Shown in pieces: positions 15,558 to 24,110 of a stretch of 44,441 bases of DNA. The DNA comes from Bacteroidaceae bacterium (GTDB taxonomy: Bacteria; Bacteroidota; Bacteroidia; Bacteroidales; Bacteroidaceae): contig JAFXVN010000082.1 of the NCBI GenBank assembly GCA_017524545.1, positions 1 to 44,441 on the forward strand, in the 5' to 3' direction. Made by a program: the position numbers and the translations under genes. How positions within the stretch are numbered: the stretch's first letter is position 1; every line of letters begins with the position of its first letter. The notes under the pieces are model-generated. The model ran no database searches, was not told the origin of the DNA, and saw nothing but the letters and a program-made list of their open reading frames with translations.

Positions 15558-15582
15558 AGTCCTTCAATGTTCAAAGAGAGTG

Positions 15583-15590
15583 CAAAGTTA
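15583..15590 (-). promoter_or_regulatory. -7 box of the nusB operon
   Basis: TAACTTTG on the reverse strand, 26 bases before the nusB start. A TTTG occurs only 12-13 bases upstream rather than 19-20, so the -33 part is weak. Confidence 0.55.
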
Positions 15591-15630
15591 GTCATTTTAG
15601 TGCAAAAAGCGACATTTTCCTTCATCTTTT

Positions 15631-15662
15631 TTTGGCAGTTAGCGGAAATAAGAAGAAATTTG
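15631..15662 (+). promoter_or_regulatory. Promoter of the DUF3276 gene
   Basis: TTTG (15631-15634), 20 bases, GAAATTTG (15655-15662), seven of eight matches to TAnnTTTG. It excludes the longer upstream reading frame as the real gene start. Confidence 0.55.
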
Positions 15663-15686
15663 GGGAGCAAAACGGTAAAAGCACTT

Positions 15687-16004
15687 ATGGAAACAGACAT
15701 TCTCTTCTCGCGCACCGTCAAGGCGGGTCAGCGCATTTATTACATCGACGTGAAGCAGAACCGTCGTGGCGAACAGTACCTTTGCATCACAGAAAGCAAG
15801 AAGATGCAGGGACAGGGCGGTACCCAGGAAATGCCGCAGGTCAGCTTCGAGAAGCACAAGATATTCCTCTTCCGCGAGGATTTCGGCAAGTTCGGCGAAG
15901 CACTCCAGCAGGCCATGACCTTCATTGGCGACAATGCACAGGGCCAACCGGAAGAGCGTCCAAAAGCCGACGACGAAGCCATAAAAATCGACCTCGACTT
16001 CTGA
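15687..16004 (+). CDS. DUF3276 / PUR-alpha-like nucleic acid-binding protein
   Basis: A 105-residue protein of the DUF3276 family, which has the PUR repeat fold found in eukaryotic Pur-alpha and in a Borrelia homologue that binds DNA and RNA. Visible features are ILFSRTVKAGQRIYYIDVKQNRRGEQYLCITESKK followed by a helix region, KIFLFREDFGKFGEALQQAMTFI, and an acidic tail ending IDLDF. The frame stays open upstream to 15372, but that part overlaps nusB on the other strand and lies before the promoter, so ATG at 15687 is chosen. It is divergent from the nusB operon. Its stop codon touches the first base of the 142-base repeat element that follows. Probably cytoplasmic; precise target unknown. Confidence 0.92.
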   Translation: METDILFSRTVKAGQRIYYIDVKQNRRGEQYLCITESKKMQGQGGTQEMPQVSFEKHKIFLFREDFGKFGEALQQAMTFIGDNAQGQPEERPKADDEAIKIDLDF

Positions 16005-16145
16005 CAAAACCCTACATAACCTGCCTACAAACTATTTTCAAGGCTTGAAAATATATTTTCACGGCTTGATAATATATTTTCAAAGCTTGATAATATATTT
16101 TCACGGCTTGAAAATAACTATTAGGCTCGCTGCGTAGGGTTTTGT
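16004..16145. repeat. Family C element: four tandem 21-base palindromes inside 12-base inverted ends
   Basis: Perfect ends ACAAAACCCTAC (16004-16015) and GTAGGGTTTTGT (16134-16145) enclose four head-to-tail units of TATTTTCAAGGCTTGAAAATA type at 16033, 16054, 16075 and 16096. Each unit is itself palindromic. The tandem block and the outer ends share the centre 16074.5. A two-unit relative is found at 35538-35657. Not a CRISPR array: there are no spacers. Confidence 0.92.
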
Positions 16146-16226
16146 AACTCGCTGTTCCAGATTTTACAGCTTGCCGTTCGGGGTTATCTGGTTGCTGATT
16201 ATTGGAAGTTAAACAACTTGAGATAA

Positions 16227-16267
16227 AGAAAAAGCCCCCTTGCCAGGATGGCAGGAGGGCTTTTTCT
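16227..16267. terminator. Bidirectional terminator between DUF3276 and DUF4923 genes
   Basis: AGAAAAAGCCC...GGGCTTTTTCT with an inner TTGCCA/TGGCAG stem. A-rich and T-rich ends on both sides serve the two converging genes. Confidence 0.92.
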
Positions 16268-16285
16268 ATTCTTGAAACTTGGGGT

Positions 16286-16963
16286 TTACTTCGTCATCAC
16301 CCAACCGAGCTTCAGGCCTGTATAGCTCTTGAGCAGGGAAGAGAGGGTGCTGGCGCTGTTGGCGCTGACAGAGGTGGCGACGGCAAGCAGCTTGTCGGCC
16401 TCGAAGAGCATGTAGAGCTGGTTGCCCTGTACGGAAACGGTGCAGGTCATCTGAGCCAAGCCGAGCACGCCGGTCAGCGTCATCTTGTTGGTGCTGGCGT
16501 CATAGACGTATGTTCCAGGCCACGACTTGTTGCCCAGAGCCAGGGTGCAGCTGTTGTCGGAATTGAGGACGAGCGCGGACTTGCCAGCCGTGAAGCCCAT
16601 CTTTTGGAGCTGTGCGCCGAGCTTCGACTCGAGATTGCTGCTGACCACCTGGCCGCCAAGCTGGGAGAGGATGTTCTCGCTCTCGAAGACAACCTTGGGG
16701 CCGCTGTAGGTCCAGGTGCCGACGAGTGACTGCTGTGAAGTGGTGTTGCCCAGAAGGCTGGAAAGCACTGTGCCAAGCAGTCCGCTGCCCGATTGTCCGA
16801 GGGTGCCGCCCAAGAGACTGCCGAGAGCATCGCCGGTGGTTGTGGTAGTGGCAGCTGTTGTCGTTGTTGCTGCGCCAGTCGTGGGTGCTAAAGCGTTGAT
16901 GCCACACGATGTAAGTGTGAGACTTGCAGCTACGATGGCTGCGAATGAACAAATCTTTTTCAT
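16286..16963 (-). CDS. DUF4923 family lipoprotein
   Basis: A 225-residue protein with a lipoprotein signal peptide ending in a lipobox (SLTLTSC, Cys20), so it is probably anchored in the outer or inner membrane from the periplasmic side. A threonine/alanine-rich linker (about 27-44) and a glycine/serine/leucine-rich stretch lead to a C-terminal beta-rich domain starting LVGTWTYSGPKVVFESENIL, the hallmark of DUF4923 proteins of Bacteroides and Prevotella. Function unknown. Monocistronic: converging with DUF3276 and preceded by word repeats in which no clear promoter is visible. Start ATG at 16963. Confidence 0.9.
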   Translation of the reverse strand: MKKICSFAAIVAASLTLTSCGINALAPTTGAATTTTAATTTTTGDALGSLLGGTLGQSGSGLLGTVLSSLLGNTTSQQSLVGTWTYSGPKVVFESENILSQLGGQVVSSNLESKLGAQLQKMGFTAGKSALVLNSDNSCTLALGNKSWPGTYVYDASTNKMTLTGVLGLAQMTCTVSVQGNQLYMLFEADKLLAVATSVSANSASTLSSLLKSYTGLKLGWVMTK

Positions 16964-16977
16964 AATGATTAGTTAAT

Positions 16978-17066
16978 GGTTATAGGTTATTGGTTATTGG
17001 TTATTGGTTATTGGTTATTGATTATAGGTTATTGAAGGGTTATTGGTTATTGAATTTTGAAATAAC
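16978..17066. repeat. GGTTATT words between DUF4923 and the RluA-type gene
   Basis: About ten period-7 copies of GGTTATT or GGTTATA. From 17015 on they are the 3' end of the RluA-type gene read on the reverse strand and encode its last residues. Confidence 0.85.
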
Positions 17067-17956
17067 CTTACAAAGGAGGTGGGGTGGGGGGTCTCGAACT
17101 TCATCGGTTCCCCTGTTCGGGGATGGTAGAAGTAGAGGCGGAAGGCGTGGAGGGCAAGGCGGTGCAGGGGGTTGAGTCCGTTTCCGTACTTGTCGTCGCC
17201 AGCCACGGGATAGCCGAGGTCTTTCATGTGGACGCGAATCTGGTTCTTGCGACCAGTCTCGAGGCGCATCTCCGCCAGCGTGTAGCGACCGTTGGTGGCA
17301 ATGCGGCGGTAGTGGGTGATGGCCTCCTTGCCGCCGTTGTCCGTGGGACTGCTATAAGTAATGTATGCCTTGTTGTCCTTGAGCCAGGAATGTACGGTGC
17401 CGCCCTCCTGCTCCATCTCCCCGCAGAGCACAGCCACATAGCGGCGGTCATAGACGATGTTGTGCCAGTCCTCTTCGAGTATTTTCCTTATCTCGAGGTT
17501 CTTGGCATAAATCATCAGCCCGCTTGTGTCGCGGTCGAGGCGGTGCACCACATGAGCCGTGCATCGGAAGTGGCGCTTGTGGAAGTACTCGTCGAGGATG
17601 GTCTTCACGCAGTACTGCCCCGGAGCGGATGCCATGCTGAGGATGCCTTCGGACTTCTCGATGACGATGATGTCCTTGTCCTCGTAGATGATTTTGACGT
17701 ACTTGCTCTGAAGCTCTGTGCTGCGCTTGTGGCGGCTGACGAGAACCGTCTGCCCCGGGCTGAGCTGGAAGTCGTACTGGGTGACGAGCTTCCTGTCAAC
17801 TTGGATGCCGTGACCTTGAAGCAAATCCTTGACCCTGTTGCGGCTGATGCCGCTCATCTCCTTCATCAGGAAATCCATGAGCGGCATTGGCTCACTGACT
17901 TGCAGCTGTATGTACTTGCTTGCGGCGTATTGTTCGCCGGATAATCTGTAGTTCAT
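17015..17956 (-). CDS. RluA-family RNA pseudouridine synthase
   Basis: A 313-residue enzyme that converts uridine to pseudouridine in rRNA or tRNA. An S4-like RNA-binding region (MDFLMKEMSGISRNRVKDLLQGHGI) precedes the catalytic domain with the conserved HRLDRDTSGLM loop carrying the catalytic aspartate, then LETGRKNQIRVHM and GDDKYG...LALHAF. The exact site (RluC, RluD or another) cannot be told. The last 13 residues (NSITNNPSITYNQ) are encoded by the GGTTATT word repeat in reverse and extend past the expected end of the domain. The start at 17956 lies 2 bases after the helicase stop, so the two are translated from one message. Confidence 0.93.
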   Translation of the reverse strand: MNYRLSGEQYAASKYIQLQVSEPMPLMDFLMKEMSGISRNRVKDLLQGHGIQVDRKLVTQYDFQLSPGQTVLVSRHKRSTELQSKYVKIIYEDKDIIVIEKSEGILSMASAPGQYCVKTILDEYFHKRHFRCTAHVVHRLDRDTSGLMIYAKNLEIRKILEEDWHNIVYDRRYVAVLCGEMEQEGGTVHSWLKDNKAYITYSSPTDNGGKEAITHYRRIATNGRYTLAEMRLETGRKNQIRVHMKDLGYPVAGDDKYGNGLNPLHRLALHAFRLYFYHPRTGEPMKFETPHPTSFVRLFQNSITNNPSITYNQ

Positions 17957-17958
17957 AG

Positions 17959-19200
17959 TTATTTCTTACCCTTTGCACCTTTTCCTTTGCCTCTTCCCTT
18001 GCCATGATAGTAGTGTCTCTTTCTCCCTTTCTTTTGTATAGGGTTGGAGTGAGCCTTCGGGCCTTCTCCGAACTCTTCGGGCATCTGCTCCTTCTCAATC
18101 TCCTTCCCGAGGAAGCGTTCTATCTGGCGGAAGTAGTGCATGTCCTTTTCATTCACAAGCGTGACGGCACGGCCTCCGCGACCGGCTCGGGCTGTACGGC
18201 CGATGCGGTGCACATAGTCCTCCTCGTCGCGCGGCACATCGAAGTTGATGACGATGGCAATGTCGTCGATGTCGATGCCGCGTGCCACGATGTCCGTTGC
18301 CACGAGGATGTCAATCTTTCCGCTGCGGAACTGGAACATCACCTCGTCGCGCTCTGCCTGCGTCAGGTCGCTGTGCATGGCTCTTGCGTTGTAGCCGGCA
18401 CGGATGATGCTGATGGCAAGCTCCTTCGTCTTCTTCTTTGAACCAACAAAGATGATGACACGGTGCGGCGGCTCCTGCTCAAATATATGCTTGACGACCA
18501 TCAGCTTCTGAGGTTCGTAGCAGAGATAGGCACTCTGGCGGATGTTGTCGGCAGGCTTGCTGACTGCAAGCTTCACTTCAACAGGATTGCGTAAGATTGT
18601 GTGTGCCAGGTTCAAAATGTCGCCAGGCATCGTTGCGCTGAACATGATGGTCTGGTGCTCCTTGGGCAGTGCCTTCTCTATCAGGAGGATGTCGTCGCAG
18701 AAGCCCATGTCGAGCATACGGTCTGCTTCGTCGAGGATGAAGAACGAGACGTGGCTGAGGTCGATATTGCCGAGGCTGAGGTGGCTGATGAGACGGCCAG
18801 GCGTGGCAATCACCACGTCCGCTCCGCTCTGCATGGCCCGTTTCTCCTGATCGTAGCGGATGCCGTCGTTGCCTCCATAGACAGCCACACTGCTAACGTC
18901 GTTGAGATAATAGGCAAAGCCCTGCATAGCGCTGTCTATCTGCTGGGCAAGTTCACGGGTGGGCGACATGATGACGCAGTTGATGGCATCCTTGGGATAA
19001 CCGCCGTCGGCAAGCAAACTCAACACTGGCAGCAAATAGGCTGCCGTCTTGCCCGTACCCGTCTGCGCTACGCCCATCACGTCCCTTCCCTCCAGAATGG
19101 GCGGGATGGCGTGCTCCTGGATGGGAGTCGTTTCGGTGAAATTCATGTCATCGAGCGCATCGAGGACATAGTCATTGAGGTCTAAATCGTAGAAATCCAC
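17959..19200 (-). CDS. DEAD-box ATP-dependent RNA helicase (RhlE-like)
   Basis: A 413-residue RNA helicase with all core motifs in order: Q motif near TPIQEHAIPPIL, motif I AQTGTGKTAAY, PTRELAQQ, TPGRL, motif II DEAD, motif III SATMP, RGIDIDD and motif VI HRIGRTARAGRGG. A lysine/glycine-rich basic tail (KGRKRHYYHGKGRGKGKGAKGKK) probably binds RNA. It unwinds or remodels RNA, for example in ribosome assembly or cold growth. The start is GTG at 19200 (MDFYDLDLNDYV), which fits the usual beginning of this family; the next ATG at residue 18 would cut the Q-motif region. Second to last gene of the lon cluster. Confidence 0.95.
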   Translation of the reverse strand: MDFYDLDLNDYVLDALDDMNFTETTPIQEHAIPPILEGRDVMGVAQTGTGKTAAYLLPVLSLLADGGYPKDAINCVIMSPTRELAQQIDSAMQGFAYYLNDVSSVAVYGGNDGIRYDQEKRAMQSGADVVIATPGRLISHLSLGNIDLSHVSFFILDEADRMLDMGFCDDILLIEKALPKEHQTIMFSATMPGDILNLAHTILRNPVEVKLAVSKPADNIRQSAYLCYEPQKLMVVKHIFEQEPPHRVIIFVGSKKKTKELAISIIRAGYNARAMHSDLTQAERDEVMFQFRSGKIDILVATDIVARGIDIDDIAIVINFDVPRDEEDYVHRIGRTARAGRGGRAVTLVNEKDMHYFRQIERFLGKEIEKEQMPEEFGEGPKAHSNPIQKKGRKRHYYHGKGRGKGKGAKGKK

Positions 19201-19284
19201 GTAATTTACTATTTGATGATTTACAATTTACAATTTATTATTGTCCCTAATCCCTATTCCCTAATCCCTAATCCCTAATCCCAA
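19201..19284. repeat. Two adjoining word repeats before the helicase gene
   Basis: 19243-19284 is a run of AATCCCT words (period 7). 19201-19242 is TTTACAA/TTTACTA words (period 7-8). Two different families abut with no unique sequence between them. Confidence 0.8.
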
Positions 19285-20373
19285 TCACCTCGGTGCCTTG
19301 CGGTAAAGGTAGATTGCAATCATTGTGTAGAGTATGTTGGGCATCCAGGCGGCAAGGGCCGGGTGCATACCTGCATTGGTGGAGAAGGTTGCCGAAACTC
19401 CTTGCAGCAGGATGTAGGTGGCACTCAGGGCAATACCTGTGCCGAGCGCAAGTCCCATACCTCCTTTGCGCTTTCGCGAGGAGAGCGACATGCCGATGGA
19501 GGAGAGGATAAAGGCGGCGAAGGGCGAGGCATAGCGCTTGTAGTACTCCACCTCGAAGATGCTCAGGTTGCCGCTGCCCCGATTGCGCTGCTTGTCGATG
19601 TACTCCCGCAACTCGGCATTGGTCATTGTCTCCTGCTGGTTGCGGATGAAGAGGAAGTCGCGCGGCTCCATGCGGATGATGGAATCTATCAGGTCGTAGT
19701 GCGTTATCTTCTCCCTCATGCCTCGCAACTCACGTATCGTGACGTCCCTCAGGTGCCATTGGTAGCGCACGTCGCTCAGGGTGTCGTAGCTCGCTGTGTA
19801 GGCCGAGAGATGCGAGACGAGCTTCTTCTGCTCGAACTTGTCGAGCGAGAAGTGGATGCCAGTCTTGCTGACTCCGTCGAAATGCTCCATGAAGGCAATC
19901 ACGCCAGGTTCCACCTGCAACTGCACCTTGTCGGCATACGTCGGGTTCTTGTTGCGCTTCTTGTATGTGTTCTCGAAGGCAAGACGCTTGATGCTGCTGC
20001 GCGGAATGACTTCGGCTCCGAGGTAGAACGTCAAGGCGGCAATGATGGCAGAGCTTATCATGTAAGGCACGAGCAGACGCCGGTAGCTGATGCCTGCGCT
20101 TATCATTGCAATGATTTCGCTGCCGTCTGCCATCTTCGAGGTGAAGAAGATGACGCTGATGAAGACGAACAATGCGCTGAAGAGGTTGGCGTAGTAGGGG
20201 ATGAAGTTCAGATAGTACTGCATCACGATGGCACGCCACGGTGCATGCGACTCCGTGAAGCGGTCTATGTTCTCGTTGAAATCGAACACCACACCGATGC
20301 TGATAATCAGCACGATGGAGAAGAAGTAAGTTCCGAGGAACTTTCCAATGATGTAGCGGTCGATGCGTTTCAC
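19285..20373 (-). CDS. LptF/LptG-family (YjgP/YjgQ) permease
   Basis: A 362-residue inner-membrane protein of the LptFG family, whose members form the transmembrane part of the ABC transporter that pulls LPS from the inner membrane toward the outer membrane. Three N-terminal membrane segments (about 13-33, 58-78, 100-120) are followed by a periplasmic beta-jellyroll part (about 125-275) and three C-terminal segments (from FAAFILSSIGMSL on). MKRIDRYIIGKFLGTYFFSI is the typical start. The start codon is GTG at 20373. The gene follows tgt after 18 bases, and lon-tgt-lptG order is common in Bacteroidetes. Which of LptF or LptG it is cannot be decided here. Confidence 0.9.
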   Translation of the reverse strand: MKRIDRYIIGKFLGTYFFSIVLIISIGVVFDFNENIDRFTESHAPWRAIVMQYYLNFIPYYANLFSALFVFISVIFFTSKMADGSEIIAMISAGISYRRLLVPYMISSAIIAALTFYLGAEVIPRSSIKRLAFENTYKKRNKNPTYADKVQLQVEPGVIAFMEHFDGVSKTGIHFSLDKFEQKKLVSHLSAYTASYDTLSDVRYQWHLRDVTIRELRGMREKITHYDLIDSIIRMEPRDFLFIRNQQETMTNAELREYIDKQRNRGSGNLSIFEVEYYKRYASPFAAFILSSIGMSLSSRKRKGGMGLALGTGIALSATYILLQGVSATFSTNAGMHPALAAWMPNILYTMIAIYLYRKAPR

Positions 20374-20378
20374 TTTTC

Positions 20379-20414
20379 AATAACCTATAACCTATAACCT
20401 ATAACCTATAACCT
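20379..20414. repeat. CCTATAA words at the tgt-permease junction
   Basis: Five period-7 copies of TAACCTA/TAACCTT. Read on the reverse strand they encode the last residues and stop of tgt (KVIGYRL, then TAG) and fill the spacer to the permease gene. Confidence 0.85.
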
Positions 20415-21522
20415 TTATCATTCCAGCTTTCCATGTGGAGAAGTCGCCTGCGATGATGTGCTTCCTTGCCTCGCCCACGAGCCAGAGGTAGAAGGCGAGG
20501 TTGTGGATGCTGCCTATTTGCAGGGCAAGCAACTCCTGCGCCTTGTAAAGGTGGTGCAGATAGGCACGGCTGTAGAAGGTGTCCACCCAGGCTGTTCCCG
20601 TAGGGTCGATGGGGGAGAAGTCGTCCTCCCACTTCTTGTTGCGCATGTTCATAATGCCCTGGCTGGTGAAGAGCATGGCGTTTCGGCCGTTGCGGGTGGG
20701 CATCACGCAGTCGAACATATCCACGCCTCGCTCTATGGCTTCGAGCAGATTGGCAGGCGTGCCGACGCCCATCAGGTAGCGCGGCTTGTCCTTCGGCAGG
20801 ATGGCGTTCACCACCTCTATCATCTCATACATGACTTCCGTAGGTTCTCCCACGGCCAGTCCGCCGATGGCATTGCCGTCGGCACCCTTCGAGGCCACGA
20901 ATTCTGCGCTCTGCTCGCGGAGGTCTCTGTAGGTGCAGCCCTGCACGATGGGGAAGAGGCTCTGGCTGTAGCCGTAGTGCGGCTCTGTCTCGTTAAAGCG
21001 CTTGATGCAGCGGTCCAACCAACGGTGTGTCAGGCCGAGGCTCTTCTTGGCATAGTTGTAGTCGCTCGTTCCGGGCGGACATTCGTCGAGTGCCATGATG
21101 ATGTCGGCGCCGATGCTACGCTCTATGTCCATCACCCGCTCGGGTGTGAAGGTATGGCGGCTGCCGTCGATGTGGCTTTGAAAGGTGCAACCCTCTTCCG
21201 TCAGCTTGCGGATGCCTGCCAGCGAGAACACTTGAAAGCCGCCGCTGTCTGTCAGGATGGGTCTGTCCCAACCGTTGAAGCGATGCAAGCCTCCGGCCTT
21301 CTCCAGTATTTCTGTGCCAGGACGCAGGTAGAGATGATAGGTGTTGCCAAGGATAATCTGCGCCTTCACCTCATTATGCAGGTCGCGGTCGGTGATGCCC
21401 TTCACACTGCCCACCGTGCCTACTGGCATGAAGATGGGGGTCTCTATCTGTCCGTGGTCGGTCGTGATAAGCCCCGCACGGGCATTGGAAGAAGGGTCTG
21501 TCTGCTTTATCTCAAACTTCAT
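20392..21522 (-). CDS. tgt: Queuine/preQ1 tRNA-ribosyltransferase
   Basis: A 376-residue enzyme that exchanges guanine-34 of GUN-anticodon tRNAs for preQ1. Active-site motifs are clear: LTDSGGFQVFSL with the catalytic aspartate, ALDECPPG, GLAVGEP and MFDCVMPTRNGRNAMLFT. The zinc-site region differs from the classical form: where E. coli-type enzymes have CxCxxC before YSRAYLHH, this protein reads PTGTAWVDTFYSRAYLHH and keeps only the histidine further on (GSIHNLAF). I recall the same in other Bacteroidetes. The C-terminal KVIGYRL is encoded by the CCTATAA word repeat. The start overlaps the lon stop by 4 bases (ATGA), indicating coupled translation. Confidence 0.95.
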   Translation of the reverse strand: MKFEIKQTDPSSNARAGLITTDHGQIETPIFMPVGTVGSVKGITDRDLHNEVKAQIILGNTYHLYLRPGTEILEKAGGLHRFNGWDRPILTDSGGFQVFSLAGIRKLTEEGCTFQSHIDGSRHTFTPERVMDIERSIGADIIMALDECPPGTSDYNYAKKSLGLTHRWLDRCIKRFNETEPHYGYSQSLFPIVQGCTYRDLREQSAEFVASKGADGNAIGGLAVGEPTEVMYEMIEVVNAILPKDKPRYLMGVGTPANLLEAIERGVDMFDCVMPTRNGRNAMLFTSQGIMNMRNKKWEDDFSPIDPTGTAWVDTFYSRAYLHHLYKAQELLALQIGSIHNLAFYLWLVGEARKHIIAGDFSTWKAGMIKVIGYRL

Positions 21523-23981
21523 TTCTCTTTCTCCTCTTCAAAGGTGAACGTGATGGGGTTCTTTACTTTCTCCTTGAGTAGGGCGAAGTCGAGCACGTCC
21601 TGAATGTCCGTCACATAGTGGAAGGCAAGACCTTTGAGGTATTCCTCTGGAATCTCGTCGATGTCCTTCTTGTTCTCGTTGCATAGCATGATGTCCTTGA
21701 TGCCGGCTCGTTTGGCTGCAAGAATCTTTTCGCGGATGCCGCCTACGGGCAGCACCTTGCCGCGAAGCGTTATCTCGCCCGTCATAGCCAGACCGGAACG
21801 CACTTTCCTCTGGGTGAGGGCAGAGGCGATGCTCGTCGCCATCGTGATGCCTGCGCTTGGCCCGTCTTTGGGTACGGCACCTTCGGGGACATGAACATGC
21901 AGGTTGTAGTTCTCGAAGATGCGGCTGTCGATGCCAAGACGGTCGGCATGGGCGCGGATGTATTCGAGGGCAAGCAGGGCACTCTCCTTCATGATGTCGC
22001 CAAGGTTGCCGGTCAGGGTGAGCTTGCTGCCCTTGCCTTTGCTCAGGCTCGTCTCGATGAAGAGGATTTCTCCGCCGACGCTCGTCCAGGCCAGGCCTGT
22101 CACGACACCGGCATAGTCGTTGCCCTGATAGCTGTCGCGGCTGTAGATGGGTTTGCCCAACAGCTCCTCCGCCTCTTCCTTCGAGATGCTGTGGTCGCTC
22201 TCTAACTCTCCCTTAGCCACACGGAGGGCAACACGTCGGAAGAGCTTATCGATTTGCTTCTCAAGGCTGCGCACACCGCTCTCGCGGGTGTAGCGCTCGA
22301 TGATGAACTCCAAGGCAGGTTTTGCCACACGGAGTGCCGTGTGCTCCTTCAGTCCGTTCTTCTCTTTGTTCTTGGGGACAAGGTGACGCTTGGCTATCTC
22401 AATCTTTTCCTCGGTGATGTAGCCATCGACCTCGATGAGTTCCATGCGGTCGAGTAGGGGACGAGGGATGTTGCTTGTGTCGTTGGCTGTCGCAATGAAC
22501 ATGACCTTGCTGAGGTCGTAGTCTAAATCGACGTAGTTGTCGTGGAAGGCGATGTTCTGCTCCGGGTCGAGCACTTCGAGGAGCGCAGACGACGGGTCAC
22601 CGTGGACGGAGCCGAGCGACAGCTTGTCGATTTCGTCGAGGATGAAGACGGGGTTCGAGCTGCCTGCACGCTGCATACCCTGGATGATGCGACCGGGCAT
22701 TGCGCCGATGTAGGTGCGACGATGGCCGCGTATCTCGCTCTCGTCGTGCACACCGCCCAAGCTGACGCGGACATACTTCCTGCCGAGCGATTCGGCAATG
22801 CTGCGGCCAAGGCTGGTCTTGCCCACTCCCGGAGGCCCGTAGAGGCAGATGATGGGGCTTTGGCGATCCTTGCGCATCTTCAGCACGGCGAGGTGCTCCA
22901 GGATGCGCTCCTTCACCTTCTCCATGCCGTAGTGGTCGCGGTTGAGCTTCTTCTCCGCCCGGGTGATGTCGGTGTTGTCCTTGGTGCATTCGTCCCAAGG
23001 CAGACCCACGACGGTTTGCAGATACTGGAGCTGCACATTGTAGTCTGGCGACTGGACGTTGATGCGGCTCAACTTTGCCAACTCCTTCTCAAAGATTTCA
23101 CCTGTCTCCTTGGTCCAATGCTTTGCCTTGGCTTTGTCCTTCAGATTGTTGACATCCTCCTGCCTGACGCTCGATTCGTCCTTGTCGCCCAGTTCGGTTT
23201 GGATGTTCTGCACCTGTTGGCGCAGGAAGTACTCGCGCTGCTGCTGGTCGAGGTCGCTGCGGGTCTTGTTCTCAATCTTGCGCTTGAGCTGCATCAGCTC
23301 GATGATATTGTTGGCAAACTGTATGGCTTGCTGCAGACGCTGTAGTTCTGTGGGGCAGGAGAGGAGTGCATACTTCTGCTCAATGGTAAGCGGCAGGTAG
23401 CTGCATATCGTGTTGAGCATGAAGGTGGACGGCTCCATGTTGTTGACGTATTGTGTAAGTTCGTCGGGATAGTCGTCCAATATGCTCATCAGCCTTGCGG
23501 TACGCTCCTTGAGCATGGAGAGCATAGCCCTGTATTCGGTCTGCTCCAAACGTCCGGGGATGAGGTCGGGCATGGTGGCGACGGTGCCTTCGTAGGCGCC
23601 ACCCACCTGCCGAAGCTCCTGTATCTGAATGCGGTTGAATGCCTGGAAGAGCGCATTGTAGGAGCCGTCCGGCATTTGCATGGTATGGACGAGCTTGGCT
23701 ACAACGCCAACGGGGTAAAGGTCATCAGTCTGCGGATTGTCCACCTCGGGAGTCTTTTGCGTCAGCAGTGCCACCATGCCATCTGTGCGCTCAAGCTTGC
23801 GCAGCGTCTTAATGCTGTACTTGCGGCCAACGGTGATAGGGGAAACTGTGCCGGGGAAGAAGATGTTGTCGCGAAGCGTGATGATGGGCATGTTGCCAGC
23901 ATAGTTCGCGTGCATTATCTTGTCGGTCTCGCCCGACACTTCTGCCACAAAAGAAAAGGTTTTCTTATTATTCTCAAACAT
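21519..23981 (-). CDS. lon: ATP-dependent protease Lon
   Basis: An 820-residue cytoplasmic AAA+ protease that degrades damaged and some regulatory proteins. The N-terminal substrate-binding domain (from [21 protein letters not shown]) is followed by a coiled helical part and the ATPase domain with [11 protein letters not shown] (Walker A), FILDEIDK (Walker B) and a sensor region. The C-terminal serine protease domain has the catalytic serine in DGPSAGITM and the lysine in [18 protein letters not shown]. An upstream in-frame TTG exists at 23987; ATG at 23981 is preferred. At 22197-22214 an 18-base stretch is identical to half of the family A element in thrC and codes for KGELES. First gene of the lon-tgt-lptG-helicase-RluA cluster. 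Confidence 0.97.
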   Translation of the reverse strand: MFENNKKTFSFVAEVSGETDKIMHANYAGNMPIITLRDNIFFPGTVSPITVGRKYSIKTLRKLERTDGMVALLTQKTPEVDNPQTDDLYPVGVVAKLVHTMQMPDGSYNALFQAFNRIQIQELRQVGGAYEGTVATMPDLIPGRLEQTEYRAMLSMLKERTARLMSILDDYPDELTQYVNNMEPSTFMLNTICSYLPLTIEQKYALLSCPTELQRLQQAIQFANNIIELMQLKRKIENKTRSDLDQQQREYFLRQQVQNIQTELGDKDESSVRQEDVNNLKDKAKAKHWTKETGEIFEKELAKLSRINVQSPDYNVQLQYLQTVVGLPWDECTKDNTDITRAEKKLNRDHYGMEKVKERILEHLAVLKMRKDRQSPIICLYGPPGVGKTSLGRSIAESLGRKYVRVSLGGVHDESEIRGHRRTYIGAMPGRIIQGMQRAGSSNPVFILDEIDKLSLGSVHGDPSSALLEVLDPEQNIAFHDNYVDLDYDLSKVMFIATANDTSNIPRPLLDRMELIEVDGYITEEKIEIAKRHLVPKNKEKNGLKEHTALRVAKPALEFIIERYTRESGVRSLEKQIDKLFRRVALRVAKGELESDHSISKEEAEELLGKPIYSRDSYQGNDYAGVVTGLAWTSVGGEILFIETSLSKGKGSKLTLTGNLGDIMKESALLALEYIRAHADRLGIDSRIFENYNLHVHVPEGAVPKDGPSAGITMATSIASALTQRKVRSGLAMTGEITLRGKVLPVGGIREKILAAKRAGIKDIMLCNENKKDIDEIPEEYLKGLAFHYVTDIQDVLDFALLKEKVKNPITFTFEEEKEK

Positions 23982-24002
23982 AGTCAATAATTAAAGCGGG
24001 TG

Positions 24003-24010
24003 CAAAAGTA
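24003..24010 (-). promoter_or_regulatory. -7 box of the lon promoter
   Basis: TACTTTTG on the reverse strand, 22 bases before the lon start. No TTTG at 19-20 bases upstream and no recognisable heat-shock site. Confidence 0.55.
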
Positions 24011-24054
24011 CAAAAAAAAAGCCAAACTTCGTGTGCGCATACAATTATTTATTG

Positions 24055-24062
24055 TAAATTTG
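24055..24062 (+). promoter_or_regulatory. -7 box of the TrmN6-type gene
   Basis: TAAATTTG, 49 bases before the start codon and 45 bases from the divergent lon -7 box. The -33 position is poor. Confidence 0.5.
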
Positions 24063-24110
24063 CAGCGTTTAGTGGTTAGAAGTGAGTAGTTAGAGGTAAA
24101 AATAAGCACC

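Noticed and set aside
15372-15686. A longer N-terminus for the DUF3276 protein
   Set aside because: It overlaps nusB on the other strand, lies upstream of the likely promoter and has no family similarity.
16033-16116. Possible small CRISPR array
   Set aside because: The units are contiguous 21-base palindromes with no unique spacers and no cas genes nearby.
24003-24062. Possible heat-shock control site between lon and the divergent gene
   Set aside because: No CIRCE-type inverted repeat or other known heat-shock sequence could be recognised.
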